From the NCBI GenBank assembly GCA_937983035.1, contig CALKAN010000251.1:1-15995 (forward strand): a stretch of 15,995 nucleotides of DNA, read 5' to 3'. This document shows positions 1 to 7,022 of this stretch, one piece after another; positions within the stretch are counted from its first letter, which is position 1, and each line of letters opens with the position of its first letter. Under the pieces are notes generated by a model, which saw only the letters and a program-made list of their open reading frames with translations, was not told the origin of the DNA and did no database searches. Origin of the DNA: an uncultured Paenibacillaceae bacterium. GTDB lineage: Bacteria; Bacillota; Bacilli; Paenibacillales; CALAME01. The position numbers were made by a program, and so were the translations under genes.

Positions 1-834
1 CGTTTCCGTCTGACCGGCACGGCTCTTTCTAGACCAGTCAATGACCGCAATCCGCGTGCTCTCCCCCGGCGCGAGCGCCGTGCTGTGCAGCAGCTGACCT
101 AATGTCACGCCTTGCGCATACCAAGATTGGTTGATCGTCAAAAGCGCGCCGAACGCCACTTTCTTGAAACCGGAATCCCCGTCTTTTAATCGGGCCAGGT
201 CGATCGGTTGGAACTTGGGACTTGTGATCGACAATATTTCTTCGCCGTCGTCCATCTTAATTTCGTCCATCAACAGCGTCGTATATTGCACACGCTCCGT
301 CGGATATTCACCCGTCTTCGGCAGCAGATCGGCCGGACGCTCTGGATCGAAATATTCTTCATTTTCCGGAAAGTAAATCGCATTGAGCATTTTGACGGCT
401 GCAACATAAGGCGGGTATAAGGCTAAATCGCGCACGGTTTGCACGCTCAGCACTCTCTGTACTTCATCCGCGTGCTCTTCCGGCAGGCTTTGAATGACAT
501 GCACGGGCAGAAAACGCAATTCTTGCACTTTCTTTCCTGCGGCATAACTTTCACGCACCAAATCCGACGTTGCGGCTCCGTGCTGAGTAAACACCGAATG
601 AACATCCGTGCCGGCCTTTAACAACTTCGTCGCTGCATCGAAAATTTGTGATGTTGCCAGATCAAAAACGGTTTTGATTTCTAACTTCTGCAGCAATTTC
701 GCTTGTTCATCATTGATGCCGAGCAGCGCTCTCGGTGAAAGATGCATGATTTCCCTGATTTGCATGTTGCGGTAATCGGTTCGAACATGGTCCAACAATC
801 TGTCATACGGATTTTGATTGACTTGAGATGGCAA
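1..834 (-). CDS. Large uncharacterised protein, N-terminal 278 codons (runs off the left edge)
   Basis: An open frame enters from the left edge and reads to a TTG at 834, which has an AAGGAGG ribosome binding site 11 bases upstream. An in-frame ATG at 867 has no binding site, so I prefer the TTG. Seen: two similar helical segments, each of the helix-hairpin-helix-like form 'L.sP..LLGI.dEqA..L...I.TV.DLA', at about residues 28-70 and 110-145. They are followed by an acidic and proline-rich linker and a conserved-looking block containing TLGQLLHSTALAPGESTRIA near residues 245-265. From memory, this block occurs in large hypothetical proteins of several bacterial phyla with no assigned function. 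No signal peptide or membrane segment is visible in the part present. It is divergent from the STAND NTPase gene. That it is a gene is fairly certain; its function is unknown. Confidence 0.82.
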   Translation of the reverse strand, partial: MPSQVNQNPYDRLLDHVRTDYRNMQIREIMHLSPRALLGINDEQAKLLQKLEIKTVFDLATSQIFDAATKLLKAGTDVHSVFTQHGAATSDLVRESYAAGKKVQELRFLPVHVIQSLPEEHADEVQRVLSVQTVRDLALYPPYVAAVKMLNAIYFPENEEYFDPERPADLLPKTGEYPTERVQYTTLLMDEIKMDDGEEILSITSPKFQPIDLARLKDGDSGFKKVAFGALLTINQSWYAQGVTLGQLLHSTALAPGESTRIAVIDWSRKSRAGQTET

Positions 835-1081
835 TTTCCTTTTGTCCTCCTTGCCTTTTTCAAACATTTTATTTTTTTTAATATTTGCAACATCATTATC
901 GTATTTGATTTGCGCTCTCACTTTCACTGCCGCTTTACTCTCAAACAAAACAGCATTTCAAATGAGATGAAAGGGCATCCTCTCATATTCCTGCCGCATT
1001 TCCGGAAGTCCTAAGCCTTGAGCATCATGAATCATCATTTAACTGCAGTTATAATTAATGAAAAAGTACGGGAGGTTGGGA
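835..1081. promoter_or_regulatory. Divergent intergenic region between the large uncharacterised gene and the STAND NTPase gene
   Basis: No gene is seen here. On the plus strand a TATAAT at 1050-1055 lies just before the STAND gene, giving a leader of about 20 bases. Its best -35 at 17-base spacing (1027-1032, ATGAAT) is poor. On the minus strand a TACGAT with a GTGAAA about 18 bases upstream is a weak candidate for the large gene. The shared control region suggests linked expression of the two genes, but no clear operator was found. Confidence 0.4.
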
Positions 1082-3124
1082 ATGAAAAAAATTGGTGAAC
1101 TGCTGGAAGAACAAAAGCAGTTTGTCGGAAGAAGCGAAGAGCTTGCTTTAATCAAGCAGCAAGTCACGAATAAGGGGAATGATTGGAGCATCCTTCACTT
1201 TTACGGACCTTCAGGCATGGGAAAAACAACCTTGCTGCGTTATTTTCAACAGTTGGAGCATAAACATTTTCCTGTGTTGTACATAGATGGGCAAGAAGGT
1301 TTTCATCACTCAAGCCAATTTATTCAATTGCTGCACGATGCCCTTATGCGACAATCGCATCTTGCAAACTCCGAAGCGAGCACTGACTTAACGGAAGAAT
1401 TAAATCATTTATCACAACAATACGGCGCCGTTCTATTATTATTGGACGGGTTGGATCGATGGTCCATTCAAACTTGGCTTCGAGAAAAATGGCTTTCCCG
1501 CTTATCTACAAAAGTTCGCGTTTGCAGCGCCGGCAGGAAGCCTTTGCTCGACTGGCACAAAGCTTATGGGTGGGGACACGTCATCCATAACCGCAAGCTG
1601 GCCCCGTTTTCAAAAGCGGAATGGACAGCATACGCATCTCAATGCGGGATTAAAGACGCTAAAACATTAGATCTTATCGGACGATTAACAGAAGGGATTC
1701 CGCTTGCTCTTTCCCTCATCTGCAGCCAGCTCATTCATGCCGGCGTTGAAAATGCTGCGGATAAAGACATTCAAAGAGATCTGATCTATTCTTTAGTCCG
1801 TGTGCTTGTTCAAACAGAGGAAATGCGGGATTCAAATTTGAAACTGTTGTCGCTTGCTTCCATCGTGTATGTCTTTGACCAAGAATTGCTGGAACATATG
1901 CTGAATGAACCGATCTCGGCACATGATTTTTTAATGTTGTGTCAATCGCCATGCGTCAAGATGCACAGCAATTTTGGCTGGTCCGTCAAACCCGGAATCC
2001 GAAAATGGCTGCGCATGGATTTCAAACTAAGATATCCAGAACAATATGAACGTTGCAAAGAACGGGCACAGCAAGTTTTGGAACAAAGAATCCAGTCTTT
2101 AAGCACTGCGGATCAGCGGCTGATCTTTGAATTGCTTATCGGAAAATGGTTCTTGCACGAAAATGAATTTCTGCACAGCTTTGTTTACTACAACGAGGAG
2201 AGAAAATTTTCCCAGAGACCCGCACGCAAAGAAGACCTTCCTAAATTAGAACAGATGTATCAAACGAACATCCAAGCCTCTCCGCCTTACCTTCCAGATG
2301 ACACGCGCCAAGAACATTTTTTGCAGCTTATATGGAACATAAAGCCCGAATACATTCAAATATTTGAGCATCAAGAAAAAATTGCAGGCTTTTATTGTGC
2401 CGTGCCTTACACGCGCAGCACGCAAAACATTTTCGCAAAAAACGAAGTGCTGAAGCAATTGTTCTTGCAAGTGCCGCCGGAACAGGAAAGCTGGTTTTAT
2501 TGGCTGGCCGCATCCGATCCTCCGATGGATCAATCGTTCATGGCTTATTTTTTGCACCACATTTTCTTTCCGAGACTTGCAGGCAAACGCAATATTTGCA
2601 TGGCGTGTCCAAGCGAGATGTGCGAGGCGATGGAGTTAACCGGATTTCAGCGGCTGCCGCAAGCGGCATACACCTCGAAAGGCGGCTTAAGCTTCTCCTT
2701 TTTTCAGCTGGATTTACGGCCGGCAAACGCATTGGACGCTTCAAATGCAGAATATCATGACAAAAAATTAACTCCAGATGAGTGGGTGGAACTGGCCAAA
2801 CAATTGCTGAGCCATTATTCAAAGTTAAGATTGCACACCCCGTTATTGCAGCAATTCAAACAAATCGTAAATCTGGAACTGCCCTTGCCCGAAATTGCCG
2901 AACAATTGGAACATTGGCTGCGAAAGCATTTCGAACGATTGATGAACGGCAATGAAAGAGAACAAATGCAAGCTAAAATTTTGCAGTATGCCTATTTGCA
3001 GAAAATCGGCACACATGAAACGGTTGCCGACCGACTCAACCTGCCTATGTCCACTTATTACCGCTACGTGAGAAAATTAACGGAAAGCGTGGCCAACTTA
3101 TTGCAAATGAACGCCCATGTCTGA
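1082..3124 (+). CDS. STAND-type NTPase with GNAT-like region and C-terminal helix-turn-helix-like tail
   Basis: The start is the ATG at 1082, with GGGAGG six bases upstream; an earlier in-frame ATG at 1058 has no binding site. The product is 680 residues. Seen: an FVGR box (14-17) typical of the entry to STAND/AAA modules, Walker A GPSGMGKT (42-49), and Walker B VLLLLD (117-122). A lid-like 'LTEGIPLALSL' segment near residue 210 resembles the GxPLAL motif of NB-ARC/MalT-type STAND ATPases. Residues about 375-545 read like a GNAT fold (RPARKEDLPKL near its start, GFQRLP near its end), but I see no clear acetyl-CoA pyrophosphate loop. The last 60 residues (about 640-670: TVADRLNLPMSTYYRYVRKL) look like a helix-turn-helix. 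Known: STAND NTPases act as signal-gated switches in regulation or defence. Inferred: a ligand-responsive transcription regulator, perhaps of the divergent gene. The domain order is unusual. Confidence 0.88.
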   Translation: MKKIGELLEEQKQFVGRSEELALIKQQVTNKGNDWSILHFYGPSGMGKTTLLRYFQQLEHKHFPVLYIDGQEGFHHSSQFIQLLHDALMRQSHLANSEASTDLTEELNHLSQQYGAVLLLLDGLDRWSIQTWLREKWLSRLSTKVRVCSAGRKPLLDWHKAYGWGHVIHNRKLAPFSKAEWTAYASQCGIKDAKTLDLIGRLTEGIPLALSLICSQLIHAGVENAADKDIQRDLIYSLVRVLVQTEEMRDSNLKLLSLASIVYVFDQELLEHMLNEPISAHDFLMLCQSPCVKMHSNFGWSVKPGIRKWLRMDFKLRYPEQYERCKERAQQVLEQRIQSLSTADQRLIFELLIGKWFLHENEFLHSFVYYNEERKFSQRPARKEDLPKLEQMYQTNIQASPPYLPDDTRQEHFLQLIWNIKPEYIQIFEHQEKIAGFYCAVPYTRSTQNIFAKNEVLKQLFLQVPPEQESWFYWLAASDPPMDQSFMAYFLHHIFFPRLAGKRNICMACPSEMCEAMELTGFQRLPQAAYTSKGGLSFSFFQLDLRPANALDASNAEYHDKKLTPDEWVELAKQLLSHYSKLRLHTPLLQQFKQIVNLELPLPEIAEQLEHWLRKHFERLMNGNEREQMQAKILQYAYLQKIGTHETVADRLNLPMSTYYRYVRKLTESVANLLQMNAHV

Positions 3125-3140
3125 ATGCTGCAACAAAAAA

Positions 3141-3160
3141 GGCGGCCCCGAAAGGCCGCC
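3141..3160. terminator. Bidirectional intrinsic terminator
   Basis: A perfect 7-bp stem GGCGGCC/GGCCGCC has a six-base loop. The minus-strand copy is followed by six T residues and the plus-strand copy by TGATTTT. It therefore serves the STAND gene and, more strongly, the oxygenase gene that converges on it. Confidence 0.88.
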
Positions 3161-3189
3161 TGATTTTGCTGGCAAAGCACACACGGCCG

Positions 3190-4161
3190 CTACATTTCCA
3201 TCGTGCCCATATCTCCGCCGGGCATCGCGACGGAAATCGCCCCTTGATCCGAACGCCGCGTCAGTTCAACCGGATGACCAAACCGCGGTTTGATATGAGG
3301 CTGATCTGTCCGGCCTCGAACGAGCAGATGTTTATTCTCTGCCACGCCTGCCTCTTCAGGAATATGATGTTTCCACGGCACCCAAGAATGAGCATTGCAA
3401 TAGTGACAAACATAAGCGCGGCGATACCGGTCAGACGTTTCATTGCGATATGAGCGATGAAGCAAATGCGAATGGAAAAACAACACATCGCCCGGCTCCA
3501 GCACGACTGGAACGGCTTGCCCGTATTTTGCAGCCACTTCGGACAATTGATTGATATCATCATCCATATGGCTGGCGTTTTCAGCTGAAAACAATCCTTT
3601 AATTTGACGAGTGTGCGCGTGCATATAAGTTTCTCTGATTTTCGGCGGCGGATAAATCGGTTCATGGTGAGAACCCGGCGCCACCCATAGACAGCCGTTG
3701 TCTTGATCTGCTCGATCCAACGCAATCCAAACGCCAATTAAACTGTCCGGCTGCGTTTGGATATAGAATGAGTCTTGATGCCAGCCTTGCCCGCCTTTTC
3801 CGGGCGGATTGAAAAACAACATCGATTGCAATCCCGCCACATCCGGCCCGATCAGCGCTTCCAACACATCCAAAACTTTAGGATGCATCAAAGCCCATTC
3901 CGCCGTTTCGTCAAGCACGTGCGGCATATGAATTCTTGCTGAAGCAAGACGCTCGGATTTGTCTTGCCCTTCCATCCATTTCGGCATCGGCGAAAGGATA
4001 TCGAGTTTTGTAATTTTCCCGGAATAAATGTCGTCCGCCCATTGCTGCAGTCGATTCGTCTCTTCTTCGGACAACAAGTTTCTGACGATCAAATATCCTT
4101 CTCTCCGGTATTCAATATACTGATCCACCGAAATGACGAGCCTTTCCCTTTGATTTTCCAC
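3190..4161 (-). CDS. Phytanoyl-CoA dioxygenase (PhyH) family Fe(II)/2-oxoglutarate oxygenase
   Basis: The start is a GTG at 4161 with an AAAGGAGG site ten bases upstream, giving 323 residues, a usual length for the family. Seen: the iron-binding HxD as H128-Q-D130 within WHQDSFY, the distal histidine H235 in HLLHRS, and a probable 2-oxoglutarate-binding arginine near R247 in DRYRRAYVCHY. The segment NGCLWVAPGSH is typical of PhyH proteins. Known: these cytosolic enzymes hydroxylate small molecules using 2-oxoglutarate and oxygen; bacterial members act on many metabolites and secondary-metabolite intermediates. The ectoine hydroxylase signature is not present, so EctD is unlikely. The gene lies 74 bases downstream of a GNAT acetyltransferase and probably shares its transcript. 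The substrate cannot be read from the sequence. Confidence 0.93.
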   Translation of the reverse strand: MENQRERLVISVDQYIEYRREGYLIVRNLLSEEETNRLQQWADDIYSGKITKLDILSPMPKWMEGQDKSERLASARIHMPHVLDETAEWALMHPKVLDVLEALIGPDVAGLQSMLFFNPPGKGGQGWHQDSFYIQTQPDSLIGVWIALDRADQDNGCLWVAPGSHHEPIYPPPKIRETYMHAHTRQIKGLFSAENASHMDDDINQLSEVAAKYGQAVPVVLEPGDVLFFHSHLLHRSYRNETSDRYRRAYVCHYCNAHSWVPWKHHIPEEAGVAENKHLLVRGRTDQPHIKPRFGHPVELTRRSDQGAISVAMPGGDMGTMEM

Positions 4162-4235
4162 TCCGCTTCATCCTCCTTTAATCAGTTCTTTCAAAATTTT
4201 CTATTGAAAAAATATATTTTGGCAAACGCGGTCAT

Positions 4236-4784
4236 TTATTTAATGATCGAATACATCTTCACATCTTGATGAACTCCTCTGGCGAATAAATGTTTTCTCA
4301 GTATTCCTTCGAATTGCATGCCTGCTTTTTCCATCACCCGAGCTGATGCGATATTTTCTGGATGGCATCTGGCTTCAATCCGCACCAGCCCCATTTTTTC
4401 AAATCCAAATTGAATCATTCGTTTCACAATTTCTGTCATATATCCTTGGTTCCAATATGTTCGCGATAATATGTAAGCGATTTCTGCCCGCGCATGCCGC
4501 GTATTCCAATGACCAAAACCGCACGTCCCGATGAATGTTCCCGTATGCTTATCTTCAATCCCCCAAGGAGCAATCTCCTTATTCTCATATTTCTGTATAA
4601 TTTGACAAATGAATTGCCGGGTGTCTTCAATCGACCGATGAGGATGCCAAGTCGTATACTTCGACACCTCTTCGTCAGATGCATAGGCATACAGATCTTC
4701 AGCGTCTTGCAAAGTCACTTTGCGCAGAATGGTTCTTTCCGTTTCCAGCACGGGCAAATCTCCAAAAACGTCTGCTATGTTCAC
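4236..4784 (-). CDS. GNAT N-acetyltransferase, RimJ/RimL-like
   Basis: The start is a GTG at 4784 preceded by an AAAGGGGG site at about seven bases; the product is 182 residues. Seen: the N-terminal LETERTILRKVTLQDAEDLY of RimJ/RimL-type enzymes, the core AEIAYILSRTYWNQGYMTEIV where the acetyl-CoA loop region lies, and the C-terminal HPENIASARVMEKAGMQFEG characteristic of the group. Known: relatives acetylate N-terminal residues of ribosomal proteins or small amines, and many are detoxification enzymes. Here the function is unspecified. It precedes the PhyH gene, probably as the first gene of a two-gene unit. Confidence 0.92.
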   Translation of the reverse strand: MNIADVFGDLPVLETERTILRKVTLQDAEDLYAYASDEEVSKYTTWHPHRSIEDTRQFICQIIQKYENKEIAPWGIEDKHTGTFIGTCGFGHWNTRHARAEIAYILSRTYWNQGYMTEIVKRMIQFGFEKMGLVRIEARCHPENIASARVMEKAGMQFEGILRKHLFARGVHQDVKMYSIIK

Positions 4785-4846
4785 TCTCTCGCCCCCTTTC
4801 TTTTTTTAATCAACTTGATGAAATATAGGTTCAATCACACCGTAAT

Positions 4847-4859
4847 CGCATTGAATGCG
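4847..4859. promoter_or_regulatory. 13-bp palindrome in the leader of the GNAT gene
   Basis: CGCATTGAATGCG is a perfect six-bp inverted repeat around one central base. It lies downstream of the proposed promoter at 4938-4966 and upstream of the GNAT start. A second short palindrome, ATCAACTTGAT, is at 4809-4819. Either could be a repressor site, but both are short enough to occur by chance. Confidence 0.25.
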
Positions 4860-4937
4860 CTTGCAGTTTCTTTTTTAATTTTTTCCGCATGATCGCACCA
4901 GGACAATGTGCTTCTCGGTATTCATCGTTTAATACAT

Positions 4938-4966
4938 ATTATACCATTGGTATCAACTAATGTGCA
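4938..4966 (-). promoter_or_regulatory. Probable sigma-A promoter with extended -10 for the GNAT-PhyH pair
   Basis: On the minus strand, TGCACA (4966-4961) and TATAAT (4943-4938) are separated by 17 bases, and TGG directly precedes the -10 as an extended -10 element. Transcription would start near 4931, leaving a leader of almost 150 bases before the GTG at 4784. Confidence 0.6.
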
Positions 4967-5070
4967 TGAAATAGATGCTTGCCCAAGGCGAATGTCCATG
5001 CAAGAAAAGGGTCAAACGCATAGATATGTACAGAAATGATCTATAACACGACAATTAGGAGGTTCATCGA

Positions 5071-5400
5071 TTGCACCCAATACCAATCTCCGAGAATGCC
5101 ATCAGACCGCACATAGGCAAACCAGTATGTGCAGTCTTGCGGGATGGATCATGCTTCTACGGCACGATTGCAGATATCCGGGACGGACAATTAATTCTAA
5201 GCGGAGGAAGCAGAGGGCACGCTCCGATGACTACAAGTGCAAAAAAGAAGAAAAAACAGGCGTCTAAGAACAAAGCCAACGTCTCTGGATATTATCCGTC
5301 ACCGGGTTATCCATACGGATACGGAGCAGCCATCGCCGTGCCGCTGTTCCTGCTCGCGCTTCTGTTTGCCGTCCCTTTCTTCGGTTTCCCGTTTTATTAA
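5071..5400 (+). CDS. Small hypothetical protein with SH3/LSm-like N-terminus and hydrophobic C-terminus
   Basis: The start is a TTG at 5071 with TTAGGAGG about eight bases upstream; the product is 109 residues. Seen: residues 12-45 (HIGKPVCAVLRDGSCFYGTI and onward) have the alternating pattern of a small beta-barrel such as LSm/SH3-like folds. A run of five lysines (58-62) in a basic linker follows, then a Tyr/Pro/Gly stretch (74-86), and finally a strongly hydrophobic Phe-rich segment (86-109). Similar short proteins are, from memory, common in Paenibacillus and Bacillus relatives as hypothetical or spore-associated proteins; I cannot confirm that here. It is monocistronic, ending in a clear terminator. 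Function unknown, perhaps membrane- or spore-layer-associated. Confidence 0.8.
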   Translation: MHPIPISENAIRPHIGKPVCAVLRDGSCFYGTIADIRDGQLILSGGSRGHAPMTTSAKKKKKQASKNKANVSGYYPSPGYPYGYGAAIAVPLFLLALLFAVPFFGFPFY

Positions 5401-5425
5401 TGCCTTTTCCCCGCCATGATGCTGG

Positions 5426-5451
5426 ATCGCTCATTAAGAGCGATTTTTTTT
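5426..5451 (+). terminator. Intrinsic terminator of the small SH3-like protein gene
   Basis: A 7-bp stem ATCGCTC/GAGCGAT with an ATTAA loop runs directly into eight T residues on the plus strand. The reverse direction lacks a T tract, so it works one way only. Confidence 0.9.
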
Positions 5452-5653
5452 GTAAAAGACTCTCTCACATTTTCTTTTTGCTTCAATTGAGGCCGAATCC
5501 CTTTTTCCTGCCAAATATGTTGCATTAGCTGCAAAAAAAATGTTCAAATAGGACATTTGCAAGCGTCACGCCTTATTCAACCATGGTTTTGAATGTCTGC
5601 TGCAAGTTGAGGGTCCGCTTCGATCTGATCATGTTTTTGCAAAAGCGCTCGAC

Positions 5654-6424
5654 TCAATTGCTGTTCTCATATTGATGAATATAAGCAATCACTTTTTCAA
5701 ATGGCAAATCCCCGCCGAAAATATCCAGCGCGCTTCCTACTGTAATGTCTAATTTTCCATTCGTTAGTGTCTTAAACTTCTCCAGATCGGCCATCGTGCT
5801 CGCTCCGCCGGCATATGTCGTTGGAATCGTCACCCATTCGGAAAGCTGCTCAACTAATGTTTCTTGAATTCCCGACCGCTTTCCTTCCACATCCACGGCA
5901 TGAATTAGAAATTCGTCGCAATACGATTCCAAAAAAGCGATATTTTCTTGATTGACCTCAAAATCGCTGAACGTTCTCCATTGGTTTGTCACTACAAACC
6001 ACTTGCCGTCACGCTCCTTGCAGCTCAGATCAATCACCAATCGTTCTTTGCCGACGATCTTTACGATCGTTTCCAAGTTGTCAAGATGAAGCTGGCCGTC
6101 TTGAAAAATAAATGATGTCACGATGACGTGCGATGCGCCCTTGTTCAAATAAAACTCCGCATTGTCTGCTCTGATTCCGCCGCCGATTTGCAAGCCGTTC
6201 GGATACGCCTCCAATGCTCGAACCGCTGCTTCCTCATTGCCGGGACCCAGCATAATTACATGACCGCCCGCAAGGTTTTTTTCTTTAAAAAGCTTAGCAT
6301 AATAAGCAGAGTCATAAGAAGATACGAAATTTTCCTTCACTTTGCTCTTGTCCGCGTCCAACGTTTCTCCGACGATTTGTTTCACTTTCCCGTCGTGCAA
6401 ATCAATGCATGGTCTAAATTTCAA
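5654..6424 (-). CDS. hisA: HisA, eukaryotic (His6) type: ProFAR isomerase
   Basis: The start is a TTG at 6424, with AAGG very close and GGGGAG further upstream as candidate binding sites; the product is 256 residues. The enzyme converts ProFAR to PRFAR in histidine biosynthesis. Seen: the N-terminus FRPCIDLHDGKVKQIVGETL matches the eukaryotic His6 pattern rather than the usual bacterial 'PAIDL..G..VRL.QGD'. Also present are GLQIGGGIR, a central VIDLSCKE, AVDVEGKRSGI, and TYAGGAST near the C-terminus, consistent with a phosphate-binding TIM barrel. No other histidine gene is in the window, so this copy is not in a his operon here. It lies 59 bases downstream of a DUF1294 gene, probably on one transcript. 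Family assignment is firm; its physiological role as an orphan is inferred. Confidence 0.94.
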   Translation of the reverse strand: MKFRPCIDLHDGKVKQIVGETLDADKSKVKENFVSSYDSAYYAKLFKEKNLAGGHVIMLGPGNEEAAVRALEAYPNGLQIGGGIRADNAEFYLNKGASHVIVTSFIFQDGQLHLDNLETIVKIVGKERLVIDLSCKERDGKWFVVTNQWRTFSDFEVNQENIAFLESYCDEFLIHAVDVEGKRSGIQETLVEQLSEWVTIPTTYAGGASTMADLEKFKTLTNGKLDITVGSALDIFGGDLPFEKVIAYIHQYENSN

Positions 6425-6483
6425 TGACCTTCACTCCCCTATGTCATCCATGATATTTTCACATGACATCATGCGGTGCTAAC

Positions 6484-6765
6484 TCAATAATACAGATCAC
6501 TGTACGCCCATAGTGCGTAAATGACGATCAAATGCAGCAACATTAAGACAGGCATACCGATTTTGAACGAAAGATGTTTCGTTTTATGACGGTGCAATTT
6601 CATGCCGACAAGAATGCCGAATGCTCCTCCGATTAAGGCCAAAACGAAAAACCTTGCCTCAGGGATGCGCCGCCTTCCTTTAATTGCCTGCTTCTTATCC
6701 CGCCCCATCATAACAAAACCGGCGAAATTAATCGACAACAGCCATATGATTGCCAGCTCAACCAT
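6484..6765 (-). CDS. DUF1294 small membrane protein (YsdA-like)
   Basis: The start is an ATG at 6765 with ATAGGAG about 11 bases upstream; 93 residues, normal for the family. Seen: three membrane segments (about 1-21, 37-57 and 69-89) and the conserved family pattern of a basic loop with RRRIPEA, followed by GGAFGILVGM and HRHKTKH. The family's function is unknown. It is the first gene of a probable pair with hisA. I see no functional link between the two. Confidence 0.92.
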   Translation of the reverse strand: MVELAIIWLLSINFAGFVMMGRDKKQAIKGRRRIPEARFFVLALIGGAFGILVGMKLHRHKTKHLSFKIGMPVLMLLHLIVIYALWAYSDLYY

Positions 6766-6875
6766 TCAAGATCCACGCTCCTATATTTCGCACAGATCGC
6801 TCGCCAAACGCCATGCCTGCTTCTTCTGCTTCATCGCTCGCATTGAACCTGATGCACGATTCAAACTGTTCCTCT

Positions 6876-6884
6876 ATCATAACA
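6876..6884 (-). promoter_or_regulatory. Possible extended -10 promoter for DUF1294-hisA
   Basis: On the minus strand, TGT directly precedes TATGAT (6881-6876). No good -35 is present at standard spacing. The leader to the ATG at 6765 would be about 100 bases. Confidence 0.35.
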
Positions 6885-6947
6885 TGTTTGGTCTATGATC
6901 CTCACACAACACTATCTTACATTTTAAACTTCCAAATGACAAAAAAA

Positions 6948-6956
6948 TGATAGAAT
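6948..6956 (+). promoter_or_regulatory. Possible extended -10 promoter for the dehydrogenase gene
   Basis: TGA followed by TAGAAT (6951-6956) forms an extended -10. The -35 region is poor. Transcription would start near 6963, about 60 bases before the chosen start codon. Confidence 0.4.
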
Positions 6957-7022
6957 AAGTAATGAAACAGTTTTCAAACGGATTGAAACACGGAAATGTA
7001 CGTGAAAAGGAGCGTGCACATC

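Noticed and set aside
3190..4161. Ectoine hydroxylase (EctD) as the identity of the oxygenase
   Set aside because: The EctD signature around the iron ligands is not present and no ectoine biosynthesis genes are nearby.
5399..5527. 42-codon minus-strand frame starting MQHIWQEKG
   Set aside because: It has no ribosome binding site, reads back through the terminator of the plus-strand gene and overlaps its end.
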